NCBI GenBank assembly: GCA_029215795.1
Contig: JARDYH010000006.1
Span: 23,885,501-23,949,500, forward strand
Source of the DNA: Anniella stebbinsi
Taxonomy: Eukaryota; Chordata; Lepidosauria; Squamata; Anniellidae
Direction of reading: 5' to 3'
Length of the DNA stretch: 64,000 nucleotides
Positions 10,548 to 21,450 of the stretch are shown here, piece after piece. How positions within the stretch are numbered: position 1 is the stretch's first letter; the number at the start of each line of letters is the position of its first letter. The notes below the pieces were generated by a model, which saw only the letters and a program-made list of their open reading frames with translations, was not told where the DNA came from and searched no databases. A program made the position numbers and the translations under genes.

Positions 10548-12456
10548 GCCTCTATCTCTATTATTGTTTTTATTGATGTGACACCCTTTGGAGACAATAA
10601 TTGTTTGAATAGTGGGATAAAGATACAATAAATAAATAAAATATGCAGAATGGAAAAGAAGCCATGCAGAGGGAACCTTTCTGACTCAGGATGCTTCCAG
10701 ATGGAGGGCTCTTAGGAGCGCGTCAGATGAACATTTTATTGCACGATCCTTACTGGGCACTCACAGATTTTTGGCAGTCCCTCTTACAACGTAGTCTGCA
10801 TCCCACGTGCCTCCCACCCCTTCCTGCCTTCTTTGAGCCACCTCAGTAAGTCTGACTTATTTTTAAAGACAGAAGTTGCCACTGTCTCCTGCTGTGTGCA
10901 GGAGAAGCAGCACGATCAACACGGCCCACTGAACGGGCCATGAGGGACAAACGCTGGCCAGAGAAGCGATGGTAGGCAAATGTAATGCCTGCCTCTGAGG
11001 GCCTTCACATGTTGGCTGAGTAAAGTGGGAGGGGCATGGAATGGAGTGAGGGAAGGGCCAAACTTCTGTTGAAGAAGGGCAATCGGGTTGGAGGAGAGAA
11101 GAGGAGGAAGAAGCAGCAGAAAGGGAGTGAAGGAGGAGAAAGGGGGAGAAAAGGCGGAGAAATTGGCGGTGTGGTGGAGAAGGAGACAGTCTGCAGGTTA
11201 ATGAAGGGTGCACTCCACACACAGAAAGGTCCATCACACCAGCGCTTTAATGCACCCGTGCCACATCTGTGATCTGGTTTTGCAGCGTGGTACTCACATG
11301 TCGTAGTACCTATCCTGCTGTGTTGTCCCTGTGATCGAGGCGTTTCTCTGTACTCTTCCATTTTATCTTGGAACTGGGAAAGTCTGGTTCTTTTCCTACT
11401 GTGTAGTCCCATTTTCTCTGCCATTTCGGGTTGTCCTGATGTTTCTGCTGGGGTGTGTGTCTGTAGGTGGAAGGGCGTGTGTGCGGGGCAGTGTCGCTTA
11501 TGAAAGCAGAGGGTGGAGTGATTCTCCTCCTGGAGCCATTTCAAATCGTTCTCCTCATTCGCCTTTGGAACGCCTGCTGGATCGTAGGTACGGGAACTCG
11601 CTGAGTTGGTCCATCATTCTTTCATTCTTTCACTCCTCCAACTTGCTCTCTTTTGTTGTTCTTTCAACTCTCCTGCTCAGCCATTGCTCTAGTGGCATTT
11701 TGCAATTACACAATCACCTATTTTCCATCCACTGGCACCCAAGCAATTCTGCCTGCCCTCTGCCAACCCCCCCAGCGCTGGTCAGTAGTTACGGGCGCTT
11801 GTGCCATAGGTATGAAAACTCACCGAGTTGGTCCATCATCCTTTCACTCCTCCAACTCACTCTCGTTCTTCCTATCTCTTATTTTCATCCTGCTGCCAGA
11901 ACGTTTCCCACCACGCCATCTCTGAGGACAGAACAGGAGCTATAGATCGAAAGAACGGACATATGGAAGAGCGCCACTTCGACACCGCACTTCCTGTGTG
12001 CAACCTACTGTCAGTCCGAACAATGTCCTGGTTCAAAAGATCGTCGGTAAGGCAATCTGCTTCCCTGGAAATTTCTGGCAATCCCCCTTCCTCGCCCTAG
12101 CCCATCCTCCAGATCTACCACCCCATTTTTTCCTTGCTGGTAATCCAGCCTCCTCCTTGCTGTTCTAAATGCCTGGAGCGCGATTAGATCATAGAGTTGA
12201 AAGTACGATTAATTGAAAGTATGTGCTATCGCTCTAACGTGTTTCGCGAAGGGCCAGCGGAGTTTGTAGCATTGGCGCAGGACGAATTGTGAGGAGGCAC
12301 TAAAACAGAACAGGGCTAAACGGGTGGCACAGAAGCATCAGTGAAGGGGTTAAGAAACCAGGCACCGGAAATCGGTGGGAAAGAGCGTTAGTGCGCACCA
12401 ATGCAACAGTGAGCAGGCACCGTTCCACTTGTTCACTCTGTCTTGAGGTGGTTATC
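10548..12456. other. Intergenic stretch; GC-richer, partly repetitive
   Basis: Around 11205-11330 there is a reverse relative of the repeat at 2060-2185. From 11600 to 11870 a motif near GAGTTGGTCCATCATYCTTTC is duplicated (11602 and 11822), giving a loose tandem of about 220 bp. Several long open frames occur on both strands in this GC- and pyrimidine-rich sequence, but none resembles a known protein. I regard them as chance. Confidence 0.45.
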
Positions 12457-12459
12457 TTG

Positions 12460-12707
12460 GGCCTCATCTACACCAAGCAGGACATTGCACTATGAAAGCG
12501 ATATATATAAAAGTCAGGAACCACATTACTGTTTTATAGCAGTATCGAAGTGCACTGACAACTGTTGGGGCCCATAAGACACATAACATATACCGCTTTC
12601 ATACCACTTTCATACTGCTATATCCTGCTTGGTCTGGCTCCTGCCTTTTATATACCATTTTCATACCGTTTTCATAGTGAAATAGCCTGCTTGGTGTAGA
12701 TGAGGCC
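12460..12707. mobile_element. 248-bp miniature inverted-repeat transposon (family B), best copy
   Basis: Perfect terminal inverted repeats begin GGCCTCATCTACACC and extend through AAGCAGG, 22 bp at each end. The flanks are TTG at 12457-12459 and 12708-12710, a 3-bp target duplication. The interior is a long imperfect palindrome with AAAGCGATATATA and TACCGCTTTCATACC words and is non-coding. It is the best-preserved member of the family also seen at 128-347 and 4741-4941. Confidence 0.88.
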
Positions 12708-13149
12708 TTGGTAAAAGGAAATTTTTCTCTCTTGCTGCCCCTTTCTCTTCGGTGTGCAAAATGCTGAAAGGTTCTTACTGAGGCTATGAGGAGGTGACCA
12801 AGCTCCTGGAGGTTATCCACGAGAGCCACCACGGGGTATACAGGGCATATAGACAGCTCCCCAGAAATATGGCACTAATCCGACAATGTAAGAACTCCCT
12901 GTTGCTTGCTAAAGACTACAGGTAGCTACGAATTGGAAACAAACAGTAGCAAGCATTCATAAATAAATGAACAGTACTCTTTGAAACATAGATGATGCCC
13001 GATGAAACACAACACTTGGTTGAAAAAGACCCACATTATTTGGAAGCTCTTACAAGGGAATTAAGCTGGGGCTACTTCCTATCTATTGCCTGTAAACCAC
13101 ACTAGAACCATTTGTCAGTGTAGCAGGTTGTTGCAGACTTGGACATATA

Positions 13150-13185
<36 letters not shown>

Positions 13186-13300
13186 TCATATTTTAACATT
13201 TTTTTACTGCCCAATAGCTGAGGCTCTCTGGGCAGTTTGGAATTAAAACCATAAAATACAACATGACAAGACACAATGTAAAACTTTTAAAAGTTTTAAA
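13150..13300 (-). repeat. (TG)n microsatellite and adjoining LINE 3'-tail fragment
   Basis: A (TG)n tract at about 13150-13185 runs into TATATATATTC. A LINE tail then follows with TACTGCCCAATAGCTGAGGC and TCTCTGGGCAGTTTGGAATT, the same block found at 3490, 39310 and 51025. Confidence 0.7.
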
Positions 13301-13584
13301 ATGTAGCAAAATCCAGCTGCAGCCAGCCCCCAGCCCCATCAATTATCAATGCTCAGCTGGGAAACATTACCATAAAGTAAACTCTGGACATGAAGGTGGT
13401 GCAAAAAGAGACACCTTTTCCTTCGTAAGTATGCTGTGTCTATGGAGGATCTCTGATTTATGATTGTTCAAAAAGCCAGCAGGCTTATTTATGGTATAGA
13501 GAGAAATGATAGATTATCTTGACTGATAAGGCGTTCAAAACCACAGTTATGATTCAAATGTGATTTGGTTGCCAGGCAGCCTCC

Positions 13585-13785
13585 AAGCCTCAGAGCCTGA
13601 GCCTCAGGGAGGGTGAGTGGATGGGTAGCTAAGCACCTGCTTTGCATGCAGAAGCTCTCCTGACTCCATCCCTGGCTTTCCAGGTAGGCCTGGAAAAATC
13701 CCTGCCCCAAACCCTGGAGAGCCGCTACCAATTTGATGGACCAAGGGTCTGACTCAGTATAAGGCAACTCCCTGTGTTCCTAGCG
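13585..13785 (+). mobile_element. tRNA-derived SINE
   Basis: It contains the common reptile SINE words GCTTTGCATGCAGAAGCTC, CTGGAGAGCCGCTACCA, TGGACCAAGGGTCTGACTC and AGTATAAGGCAACTCCCTGT. It is intact enough to call but its exact ends are not clear. Confidence 0.75.
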
Positions 13786-13849
13786 TTCTTCCTGTGTTGT
13801 GGAAGAAATGTAGAGCTGGAGGAAGGGTTTCTCCCCCGCATTGTTATCC

Positions 13850-14050
13850 TAATCCAGCCTTCCCAACCCCTGTACCCCCCAGATATGTTGGACTACTATT
13901 GTCAGCATCCCCAGCCAGCATCCCCAGCCAGGGTGCTGTTGCACCGTATCCTACTTGTGGGTCTCCGGTCGACAGCTGTTTGGCCACTATGTGAACAGAG
14001 TGCTGGACTAGATGGACCCTTGGTTGGACCCAGCAGGGCTCTACTAATGT
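13850..14050 (+). mobile_element. LINE/SINE-derived fragment
   Basis: Two common reptile repeat segments lie together. One is the CCCAACC...CCCCCCAGATATGTTGGACTA block, also seen near 3380 and 61300. The other is the ATTGGACTAGATGGACC-like tail (GTGCTGGACTAGATGGACCC), ending in CTCTACTAATGTTCTTAATG. They are probably parts of L2-type elements. Confidence 0.5.
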
Positions 14051-14159
14051 TCTTAATGATGGGAGTTGTTGTCCATCGTGTGTATGGTCAGCTGCTCTGT
14101 ACCGACAGTTTTGTTGTTATGAATGTTAAAAGAAGTTAAAATAAAAATGTATTGTTCAT

Positions 14160-14940
14160 TTCTAAGTTGGTGTTGGCTACAGGATGACATGTGTTCCTCT
14201 GCAGCACATCCAGCCACACCAAGGAAAAGAAGGTAGGAAGTCAAAAGGGCTCCTGTCACTTCTGTCTGGTAAACTGGTGGGGCAAAGTTGAAGAGAGCAG
14301 CAGGGGATTAGGGAGAGCAATGCTAAGCCAGTTTGGGGGTCAGGAAGGTCAGAAGTAAGCCAGCAGGGAGGGAGAGCAGCAAAAAGCCAGCAGGTGCTGA
14401 AGGAGACAGCCAGGAACAACCTGGGGGATTGGGTGTGCGTGTGCCGTGCACTTGTATGTCTGAATGGATTGGGGGGACATGTGTGTGAGAAAGAGGGAGA
14501 GAGAAAGGCTTCGGGAGTATTTTAGAGGGAAACAGTAAAAGTGTATTTTTGTGTATATAGGTACATATGCCTGTATACCTGATAGATACATGGAGCTTTT
14601 CTACACAAGGGTGTTAATTAGCTGTTCATCGGTTATTATAACTATTTTTGGTCTCTTCCTAAAATGGAGATCCAAGAACTACACGATGAGCATTTCCTTT
14701 CCTACTTTTCTGCTACATAATCTCTAGGTGGCACTCTGGAATAGCTGAATAGTGCAAATACATTAGTGAACAAAGTGCCATCTTTCATTTTTATAATTAA
14801 ATACCTCACTTTCTCTGCTTTTAAAAAAAACTTGCTAAAAGTGCTCTTTAGTGACACAAGCAAAAGTGTAGGGTCATGATGTCTAAAGAACCCATAAATA
14901 ACTGCGACCAAGAAATATGATAAATATCTTGTGTAGAAAA
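14160..14940. other. Intergenic stretch without recognised feature
   Basis: No protein-like frame and no repeat shared within the window. Confidence 0.4.
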
Positions 14941-14943
14941 GCC

Positions 14944-14947
14944 CAGT

Positions 14948-14990
<43 letters not shown>

Positions 14991-15047
14991 GATGGATGGA
15001 TGGATGGATGGATGGACGGACAGACGGATGGATGGATGGATGGAGAA
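14944..15047. repeat. Compound microsatellite (GT)n(GA)n(GATG)n
   Basis: A GT run passes into a GA run and then into about 13 GATG/GACG tetranucleotides. Confidence 0.95.
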
Positions 15048-15151
15048 TGACTGGCTGGCTGAGGGCATGTGGTGTGTCTGTATGAGGTGAGCGTCTGTCT
15101 TTAGGTGATGAGCCAGGATGAGAGAAAGAGACTATATGGGTGTTGATCCAC

Positions 15152-16037
15152 TAGGGTGACCAGATTTTGGAACCCAAAATCCCGGTCCCCCCCCGCCAAC
15201 AACCCCCCCACCAAGCCACCCCCCAAAACAAACCCCCCAAGTCACCCCCCCACCCAAAACAACCCCCCCACCAAGCCACCCACCCCCAAAAAACATCAGC
15301 CCGGACCTACCGGGGCGGGTTCTCTTCTGCTGCCGCCGCCGCCACCGCCGCCGGGTCCCCTGCCAGCTCGTAAGGCCAGCGGCCGCGCGGAAGAGGCAGG
15401 GGAGGGCTGGATCCAGAAGTGACGTAATCGGCCCTCCCCCGCCTCTTCCGCACGGCCGCTGGCCTTACGAGCCGGCGGGGGACCCGGCGGCGACAGCGCA
15501 GCGGACCCGGCAGCGCGGCAGACCCGGCGGCGGTGGCGGCGGCGGCACGGCGGTGGCGGCGGCGCGGCGGCGGACCCGGCGGCGGCGCGGCGGCGGACCT
15601 GGCTGCCCCAGCAGGTAAGTGCCCCGTGCCCCGTGCCTTGCGCTCCTTACCCGCTTCCCTCCGGTGCTCGAATCTACTGAGAAACAGGCTTCACGGCCTG
15701 TCTCTCAGTATCGCGCCAGGTGATGACGTCATCACCCGGCGCGCTACTGAGGGACAGGCCGCGGAGCCTGTTTCTCAGTAGATTCGAGCACCGGAGGGAA
15801 GTGGACGCCCCTGCGGGTAAGGAGCGTGAGGCGCGAGGGAGGGAACTTCCCTGCTGGGGCGGCCGCTTCCCGGGCTCCTCCGCCGCCACCGCCGCCGGGT
15901 CTACCGGCGCTCCTTGCTTGCTGCCACCGCCGCATGACCCCCCGCCACCCCGGTTTGCCCCCCCGCCCCCGGTTGGGCTGGTTCGCCCCTGGATTCCCAG
16001 TTAGGACCGGGAAATCCCGAGCCATCTGGACAGCCTA
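15152..16037. mobile_element. 886-bp GC-rich non-autonomous hAT-like transposon with nested palindromes
   Basis: It begins TAGGGTGACCAGATTTTGG and ends, read inversely, TAGGCTGTCCAGATGG, so the terminal inverted repeats are imperfect. The flanks are the perfect 8-bp duplication TGATCCAC (15144-15151 and 16038-16045), the size made by hAT transposases. Inside are two large inverted repeats. The first has arms of about 57 bp around 15420. The second has arms of 80-95 bp around 15727, centred on TGACGTCA (15724-15731). CGG-triplet-rich and C-rich (CCCCCCACCAAG) stretches make it a CpG island by composition, although no gene starts here. No transposase is encoded. Confidence 0.82.
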
Positions 16038-16045
16038 TGATCCAC

Positions 16046-16862
16046 AGTGAGAGAGAAAAAGAGATAGATGGGAAATTAGTTGGCTGGAAGAGGGGAGACG
16101 GGAACAGAATTTGCCTTCTATAAGTTAGTTTTTCTGTTGGAGCAGAAAATGGTGGGTTCAAAGGAGTAGTTTTGTGTTCTGGGGCTTAGACCTCACCTCT
16201 GCCTTGTACTCTGTCTTCAGGGCAGGTTAGTTGTCCTTTGTGACTTGCCACGAATCCCTTGGAAGGCATGTTGTGGTGGTATTCTCAAATGGCCAAATGT
16301 GCCAAATGTTCACCCCTCCTCCCTACCAGGTAGGCTTAAGACTCATGGTCTGATATCCCAACGCCCACCTCCCTAGCCCGATGCCAAGTGGCCCAAGCCA
16401 GCCCCTGGAAATAACCACACACATTTAGGGACTGAAGCAATTTATTAAAAGTACTTAAAATTAATCCCCGTAGGGCTTTAGTCAAACATTTCGCCTTAAA
16501 AGCAATGAAGTGGGGAGGAAAGGGGGATGGGGGGAAGGATTGAAAGTGAGGCAGATTAGCAGCAATGCAATAAACCGATTAACCACTCTAAATCACACCC
16601 GAAGGTGACAAGTCTTTCCCTGGAATGAGCCAGACACTAAAGCAATAAAACCTAACGAATTCCCAAGCCGTCACCTCACTTGGTCAGGGATCTTCTCGTT
16701 CACACACACAGTCCAGAAGAAGATGGGGCCCAACCTGTTGCTATACCATTTGTCCCTTTTGGGCCAGCCGGTACCGTGACTCGCCTGGGCCAATCCCCAG
16801 CCCTCACTCCGGCCTCCCTGGCTCTCACTTTGGGGGAGGGGGCATCCCAGACTATTGCTTGA
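16046..16862. other. Intergenic stretch downstream of the hAT-like element
   Basis: No gene or shared repeat was recognised. The last 150 bases lie in frame with the downstream LINE endonuclease remnant on the minus strand only by chance. Confidence 0.4.
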
Positions 16863-17706
16863 CTACATTGTCCTGTATCATTAATTTCCCAAACATCTTG
16901 TATTTCTTTTTCCATTTTTTCCACTATATGCTTGTGACTAAATATTTTTGAATCTAACCTCCATCTTTTAGCTTCCCTATAATCCTTCCTAATACTAATA
17001 TCCATACTAACTATCACGTGATCTGTTACTTTTATAATTCCTATGTCTGTATTTACTACTTTTGGTATTAAATTCTTTGATATAAAAATGTAGTCTATCC
17101 TAGAGTAACTCTTGTGTAGCAGTGAAAAATATGTGAATTTCCTTTCCTCTCCCTTCAACATTCTCCATACATCCCATAACTCATTTCTTTTCATAATTTT
17201 ATTTAAACCGGTGATATTGTTACACCTTTCATCCCCTGTGGGATTAGATTTATCCTTCCATTTATCAACCACCATATTGAAATCCCCTGCCATTATTAAG
17301 TATCCCTTTCTAATTTCTTCCATTGCTCTGAACACTTTCCCATAAAATTCCATCTGATTATGGTTTGGGGCATATACATTAATCAGAGTGTAGTCCTCTT
17401 CTCCCATTGTGCCCTGTACTATTATATATCTTCCCATCTCATCTTTTTTACCTTTGATATATTAAATCCACACTTTCCTGATATGGCAATCTCCACTCCT
17501 CTAGCTTTGGAGGTCCCATACGCTTTCTCATAGTGTGCTAGCCCTCTCAGTTTAAGCTCGTTCACTCCATCTTTTGTTTGGTGTGTTTCTTGGAGAAATG
17601 TTATGTCTGCTTTCTCTTTGTTCAAAATTGCCTCCACACTTCTCCTTTTTATAACCGCCCCTAGCCCTTTAACATTTAGTGTTGTGATCCTTAACTTATT
17701 ATCCAT
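16863..17706 (-). mobile_element. L1 endonuclease remnant, 3' part of element missing
   Basis: Read on the minus strand, this starts at the ORF2 N-terminus (KLRITTLNVKGLG, then FLQETHQTKDGV). After one frameshift near 17430 it continues with LINVYAPN, MAGDFNMV, SRIDYIF and KVTDH. These are the successive motifs of the L1 apurinic/apyrimidinic-type endonuclease that nicks the target DNA. The frame runs about 60 residues past the KVTDH motif and then ends in unrelated sequence near 16863. No reverse transcriptase follows, so the copy is dead. Confidence 0.85.
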
Positions 17707-18295
17707 GCTTTTAGTATTATTTTCCTTTATTGGTCCCTAAAATTATTACACTTATATAATTCCTTATCTCTTAACCCTCCCCCTCCCCACCCTCCCCACA
17801 TATTTCCCTTTCTATCGTCCCCCCTCAACTTGCTGGGGTAAATTACCCTTGCCATGGTTTATGTAAACCTTGCGGGGGGGGGGGAAGGAAGTCCCTCCAA
17901 TGTCCTTCATAGAGACACGTCTCTTCTTCCTCCAGCCTCTCATCTTTTTCCCTCTTCTTATTGCTTCTTTTAATGCAAATAAAGTATTTTATAATAATCC
18001 TCTAGATGTTTCTACATTCTTTTCAACCAGGTGTTATCAATCCCTGGCTGCTTCTGAGTTGTCCTCGGTTCCTCTTGTTCCATCTTCTTGCTGCAGTCCT
18101 ATTTTACTCATCAACTCCATCCCTTGCTCCAATGAAGTCACCTTGTAAAGTATTTTCTTATACATAAATTTCATGAATATCCCCAGCTGTATGAAATTCC
18201 CTTCCTCTTCAAAACCGCAATACATGGTTTCATGCTGGTTCTCCAATTTAATGTTTGAATACATAGATCACTGAACACCTGGACTGGAGTGGTTT

Positions 18296-18662
18296 TGTTA
18301 CGGTAATTAATCGGAGTCCAATCCAAAGTTCAAGTTTCAAACAGACAGCCTTTATTGCTAGCAAGACAACAGCCTGGAATCGTTCCACAAACTGCTGCCC
18401 CCTCTTTCGGGTGGAGCAGTCTCTTATACATTTCAAGCAAACAGGAAATATGCATTTCGTACAACAGGAAATATGCGCGCGCAACATGCAGTGTGGCAGG
18501 CCAGGTGCTTCCTTTTATGGTCTGGTCTGGTACTTCTCCACTAGGTCAGGTCACATGGTTTGCTGCCTGTGTAACAGATATACAGCTGCATGGAAGCTAC
18601 TCTTGAGAGAAAGAGAAAAGGGGGGTACAAAATGGAGACAGTTAGGTTAAGGTTCCTTCACA
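18296..18662 (-). mobile_element. Solo LTR-like insertion (about 367 bp) inside L1 ORF1
   Basis: Read on the minus strand it runs from TGTGAAGG to ...TAACA, the TG...CA ends of an LTR. A polyadenylation signal AATAAA lies at 18351-18356 (TTTATT on plus). The flanks are A-rich (AAAA against AAAC), compatible with an imperfect 4-bp duplication. The interrupted L1 ORF1 resumes with good similarity on the other side. No internal viral genes are present, so this looks like a recombined solo LTR of an endogenous retrovirus. The exact ends are uncertain by a few bases. Confidence 0.6.
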
Positions 18663-19301
18663 TTTTGATATTTCAGCTGTCCAGATACTTGTCTGATAGC
18701 TCTCATAAATAAGTCTTTCTTATAGTAATTTGTGAATCTTATCACAATGTCTCTGGGAAGCATTCCTCTTCTCTTGAAAGTTGTTCTGTGAATACGCTCT
18801 ATGTCCTCTTCTTCCCAATTGATGTTTAATGTTAGTGATTTCATCCATTCCATAATCTTATCTCTTAAAATTTTAGAATTTTCACCAGTTTGCTCTGGAA
18901 AACCTTTAATACGTAGATTAGCTCTATGTTCTCGATCCTGAAGGTCTATCATTTTCAATTCCAGCTGTTCAAACCTGGTGTTCTGTTCTTGAGTCTTGCT
19001 TCTATTTTCTCGTGTGACTTTCACCAGTTCTTTGAGTTTCCCATTTACTGCTTCTGTCTCTGTCTTAAATTCTAAGATTGATTTATTGACTTTTGCTATG
19101 ACCGCCTTAACTATTTGGCTTTTGAACTCTTCATTGGTTTCTTTGATTCTGTTCCGTCATTTTATCTGTAAGTGTCTTATTATTTTGTTCAATCAATTTT
19201 TGAAAACGACTCCACATTTCATCTGGTTCCATTTGCTTATTTTCTTTCTGCTTCCCCTCCGACTCATCCCCCTCCTTCTGTTGAGTTAATACTTTCACCC
19301 G

Positions 19302-19656
19302 GGCCTCCTCCACACGAGACGTTTAATGAGCCTTGAAGGCTCATTATAAATTTTACCTCCACACCAGCGGAGCGCAAAACGGGCGTACAGGCGCGTTATC
19401 TCCCCGATAATGCGCATTTTCGAATGCGCGTTAAATAGCGACTTTTATTTTTCTCCGGCCGTTAAAGCGCATTTTCGCCGTGTGAACAAGCGATTATGCG
19501 CATTAACGTCTTCTAAAGCGCTTTTTGGACATCAATTAATGCGCTTCGCCGCCTCTCGCCGCCTCCCGTGCAGAGGGATTAGGCGTAAATGCGCCTCCGT
19601 GAAAATGCGCATAATCCCCGAACCGGGCGCAAAAGCGCATCCTTGTGGAGGGGGCC
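19302..19656. mobile_element. 355-bp miniature inverted-repeat transposon, family A, copy 2
   Basis: It starts GGCCTCCTCCACACGAGACG and ends TCCTTGTGGAGGGGGCC. It is the reverse complement of the copy at 961-1315 with high identity and exactly the same length. It is flanked by CCG at 19299-19301 and 19657-19659. The host sequence is L1 ORF1: taking away the element and one CCG leaves the frame open and continuous between ...GSGNHR and VKVLTQQ. That independently confirms the ends and the 3-bp duplication. Confidence 0.9.
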
Positions 19657-19899
19657 CCGGTGATTGCCGCTTCCAGTCTGGAGTGACTCGGCACTATTTG
19701 CTTTCTGTTTTTTTATTTTCTGTCCTTCTTTAGATGCAATTATTTCTGCCTTTTCTACTCTGTTCAACCTTGATACACTGCTGTCTGAAGGATGTTTTCC
19801 CTTCGATCTGCTCCAGCCCTGTAGTTTTTGCTCTTTAGGCTGTTTATCTTTAGATATTTGACTCGCGGACGGGAAGCCGGCCCGGGATTGCCAGCTCCT

Positions 19900-21300
19900 T
19901 TATCTTGTTTTCTTTTGCTTCAAAGCTTCTATAATTAGGACAGCAGTTACTGATGGTATTCCCACACAGAGTCTTTATTTGTACTCACAAGTTTTATGCT
20001 TTGTTAGAGGGATATTTCTCTTTTCATAATCTCTTCGTCCGGAGGATCACCGATTCCGTCTCTACTCCATCCACAGGAAGTCCAACCCCCCCTCTGAAAT
20101 AATTTTAAATGCAGATGAGGTTTTACCACTGAGGTTTTTAGGAAAAGATTGTGCTGGAAGGCATTGTGGCAGATCCTGTCTATTTCACAATTTTATTAAA
20201 TGTAAAAATAGAAGTCCTTTTTATTCGTTTTACAGTAGAAATGCAGCAATAGTGATTTCATATCAACATGGAATATTCTAAAATAAGCATACTCTTTTTA
20301 CAAATTCTACATTCATACCATTTTCCCAATGAGGTTAGGCCACTCCCAACCCAAAAGTCTCGTTCTCTGGGACCTGTGACTGGGACCTGCCCCCTCCCCC
20401 TTCACTCCTTTTCCTAGCTGTGATTATGTGCTTCCTGATTGCTGTGTTACTTTCATTCCCTGATGTTGTGTTATTTAGCTTCTCTGGAGTCTGCTTCACT
20501 TCTCTGGTGTTTGACATAAAAATGGTCAGGAAGCTATAACTCCATGACAGTTTGATGGAATAGGGATTCTGGGCAGGGGCAGGGAAACAAGCCTCTCTTA
20601 TCGATGACGTTTGGTTCTACTCTGCCCCCACCCCTGCCTGGAAGTATGCCTTTTTCAAGTGATGAAAAGCTGGGTTTTAGGGACAGTATGCTCTGTCGTG
20701 TGAGACTGATGGAGCAGAAAAATGCAAATAATAACAAAGATGTGCTTTCTTACTGTAGTCATGAAGACTGGCCCCCTCAGCACTTAGTATTGGACCTCCA
20801 TCACACCTAATTTCCCCCCCTGGTTTGTCTCAGAATTTTTTTACCTCTGAGGAAGAAGCGCGTCAAGCTTATGATCCCTTTCACCCGAATAGCTGCTCTT
20901 TCACTCCTTCGCACGTTAGTTCTTCCATTCCACTCCACTCCACCCCTCCCCTTCTCTTTCCCCCTCCAGTCAGGTCCTGGCAGATGAGTACTTCAACCAG
21001 ACAGCCTTTCTGCTGGGCAAAAATGGAATGACCCTTTAGTCTGGCTCTTTGGGGGCAAGGGGAGTACAATCTTGTCTCTGCAGAGATTCAGGCATTGTAT
21101 GATTTTTAAAAAGGCTTTGGAGCCTGGGATGCAAGGTTTGGGTTTTATATTGAGGCTTGGAGCTGGCTGCTGGGAGAGATCGCTTTTCTCTGCCAGGACC
21201 TGATGCAATCCATTCAAGCTCCCAGTTCCTTTAAAACTACACAGAGGCTTAGGGCGCATTAAATGCGCTTAGGGAAAATAATCCAGACTTTTAGCAGTTT
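19900..21300. other. L1 upstream flank and intergenic DNA
   Basis: The first 200 bases may be L1 5' untranslated sequence. The rest holds no recognised coding or repeat feature. It lies downstream of CD14, and no canonical polyadenylation hexamer for that gene was found in it. Confidence 0.4.
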
Positions 21301-21304
21301 AGGA

Positions 21305-21424
21305 AAGGCTGAGGAAGAGGCGGGGTGCCAGCAGGACAGGCATGGTGTCATGTGAGTACCGTGCTGCAAATCCGCACACCAAGCATGGTGAGAGTGCACT
21401 AAATCACTGGCGTGATGGAGCTCT
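21305..21424. repeat. Interspersed repeat shared with 2060-2185
   Basis: It carries AGAGGCGGGGTGCC, GACAGGCATGG, TCATGTGAGTACCG and GCGTGATGGAGCTC, the same series of blocks as at 2060-2185. It ends about 30 bp from the CD14 stop codon, so it may form part of the CD14 3' untranslated region. Confidence 0.6.
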
Positions 21425-21450
21425 TGGTCCAAGGAAATGTTTGAAAATGA

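Larger units (their letters stand above)
18037..19890 (-). mobile_element. L1 ORF1 remnant, split by an LTR and a miniature transposon
   Basis: The minus strand encodes an L1 ORF1p-like RNA-binding protein. It has a charged N-terminus with a coiled-coil-like stretch, then the RRM motif LQDREHRANLRIKGFPEQ, then PRDIVIRFTNYYKKD. A C-terminal part contains CIAVLKRKG-like and SLEQGMELMSKIG segments. It aligns over its length with the better preserved ORF1 at 30010-31032. Two foreign insertions interrupt it: an LTR at 18296-18662 and the 355-bp element at 19302-19656. A few frameshifts lie in the C-terminal part. It belongs to the same element as the endonuclease downstream. Confidence 0.85.

Noticed and set aside
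10863..11945. Long overlapping open frames (up to 204 codons) on both strands
   Set aside because: They lie in pyrimidine- and GC-rich sequence, overlap on opposite strands, are rich in S, P, L and F, and show no family motif or splice context. Probably chance.
15156..16025. Proline-, alanine- and glycine-rich frames in the CpG-rich stretch, suggesting a first exon
   Set aside because: The whole stretch is bounded by an 8-bp target duplication and consists of palindromes and CGG/CCC repeats, so it is a transposon.
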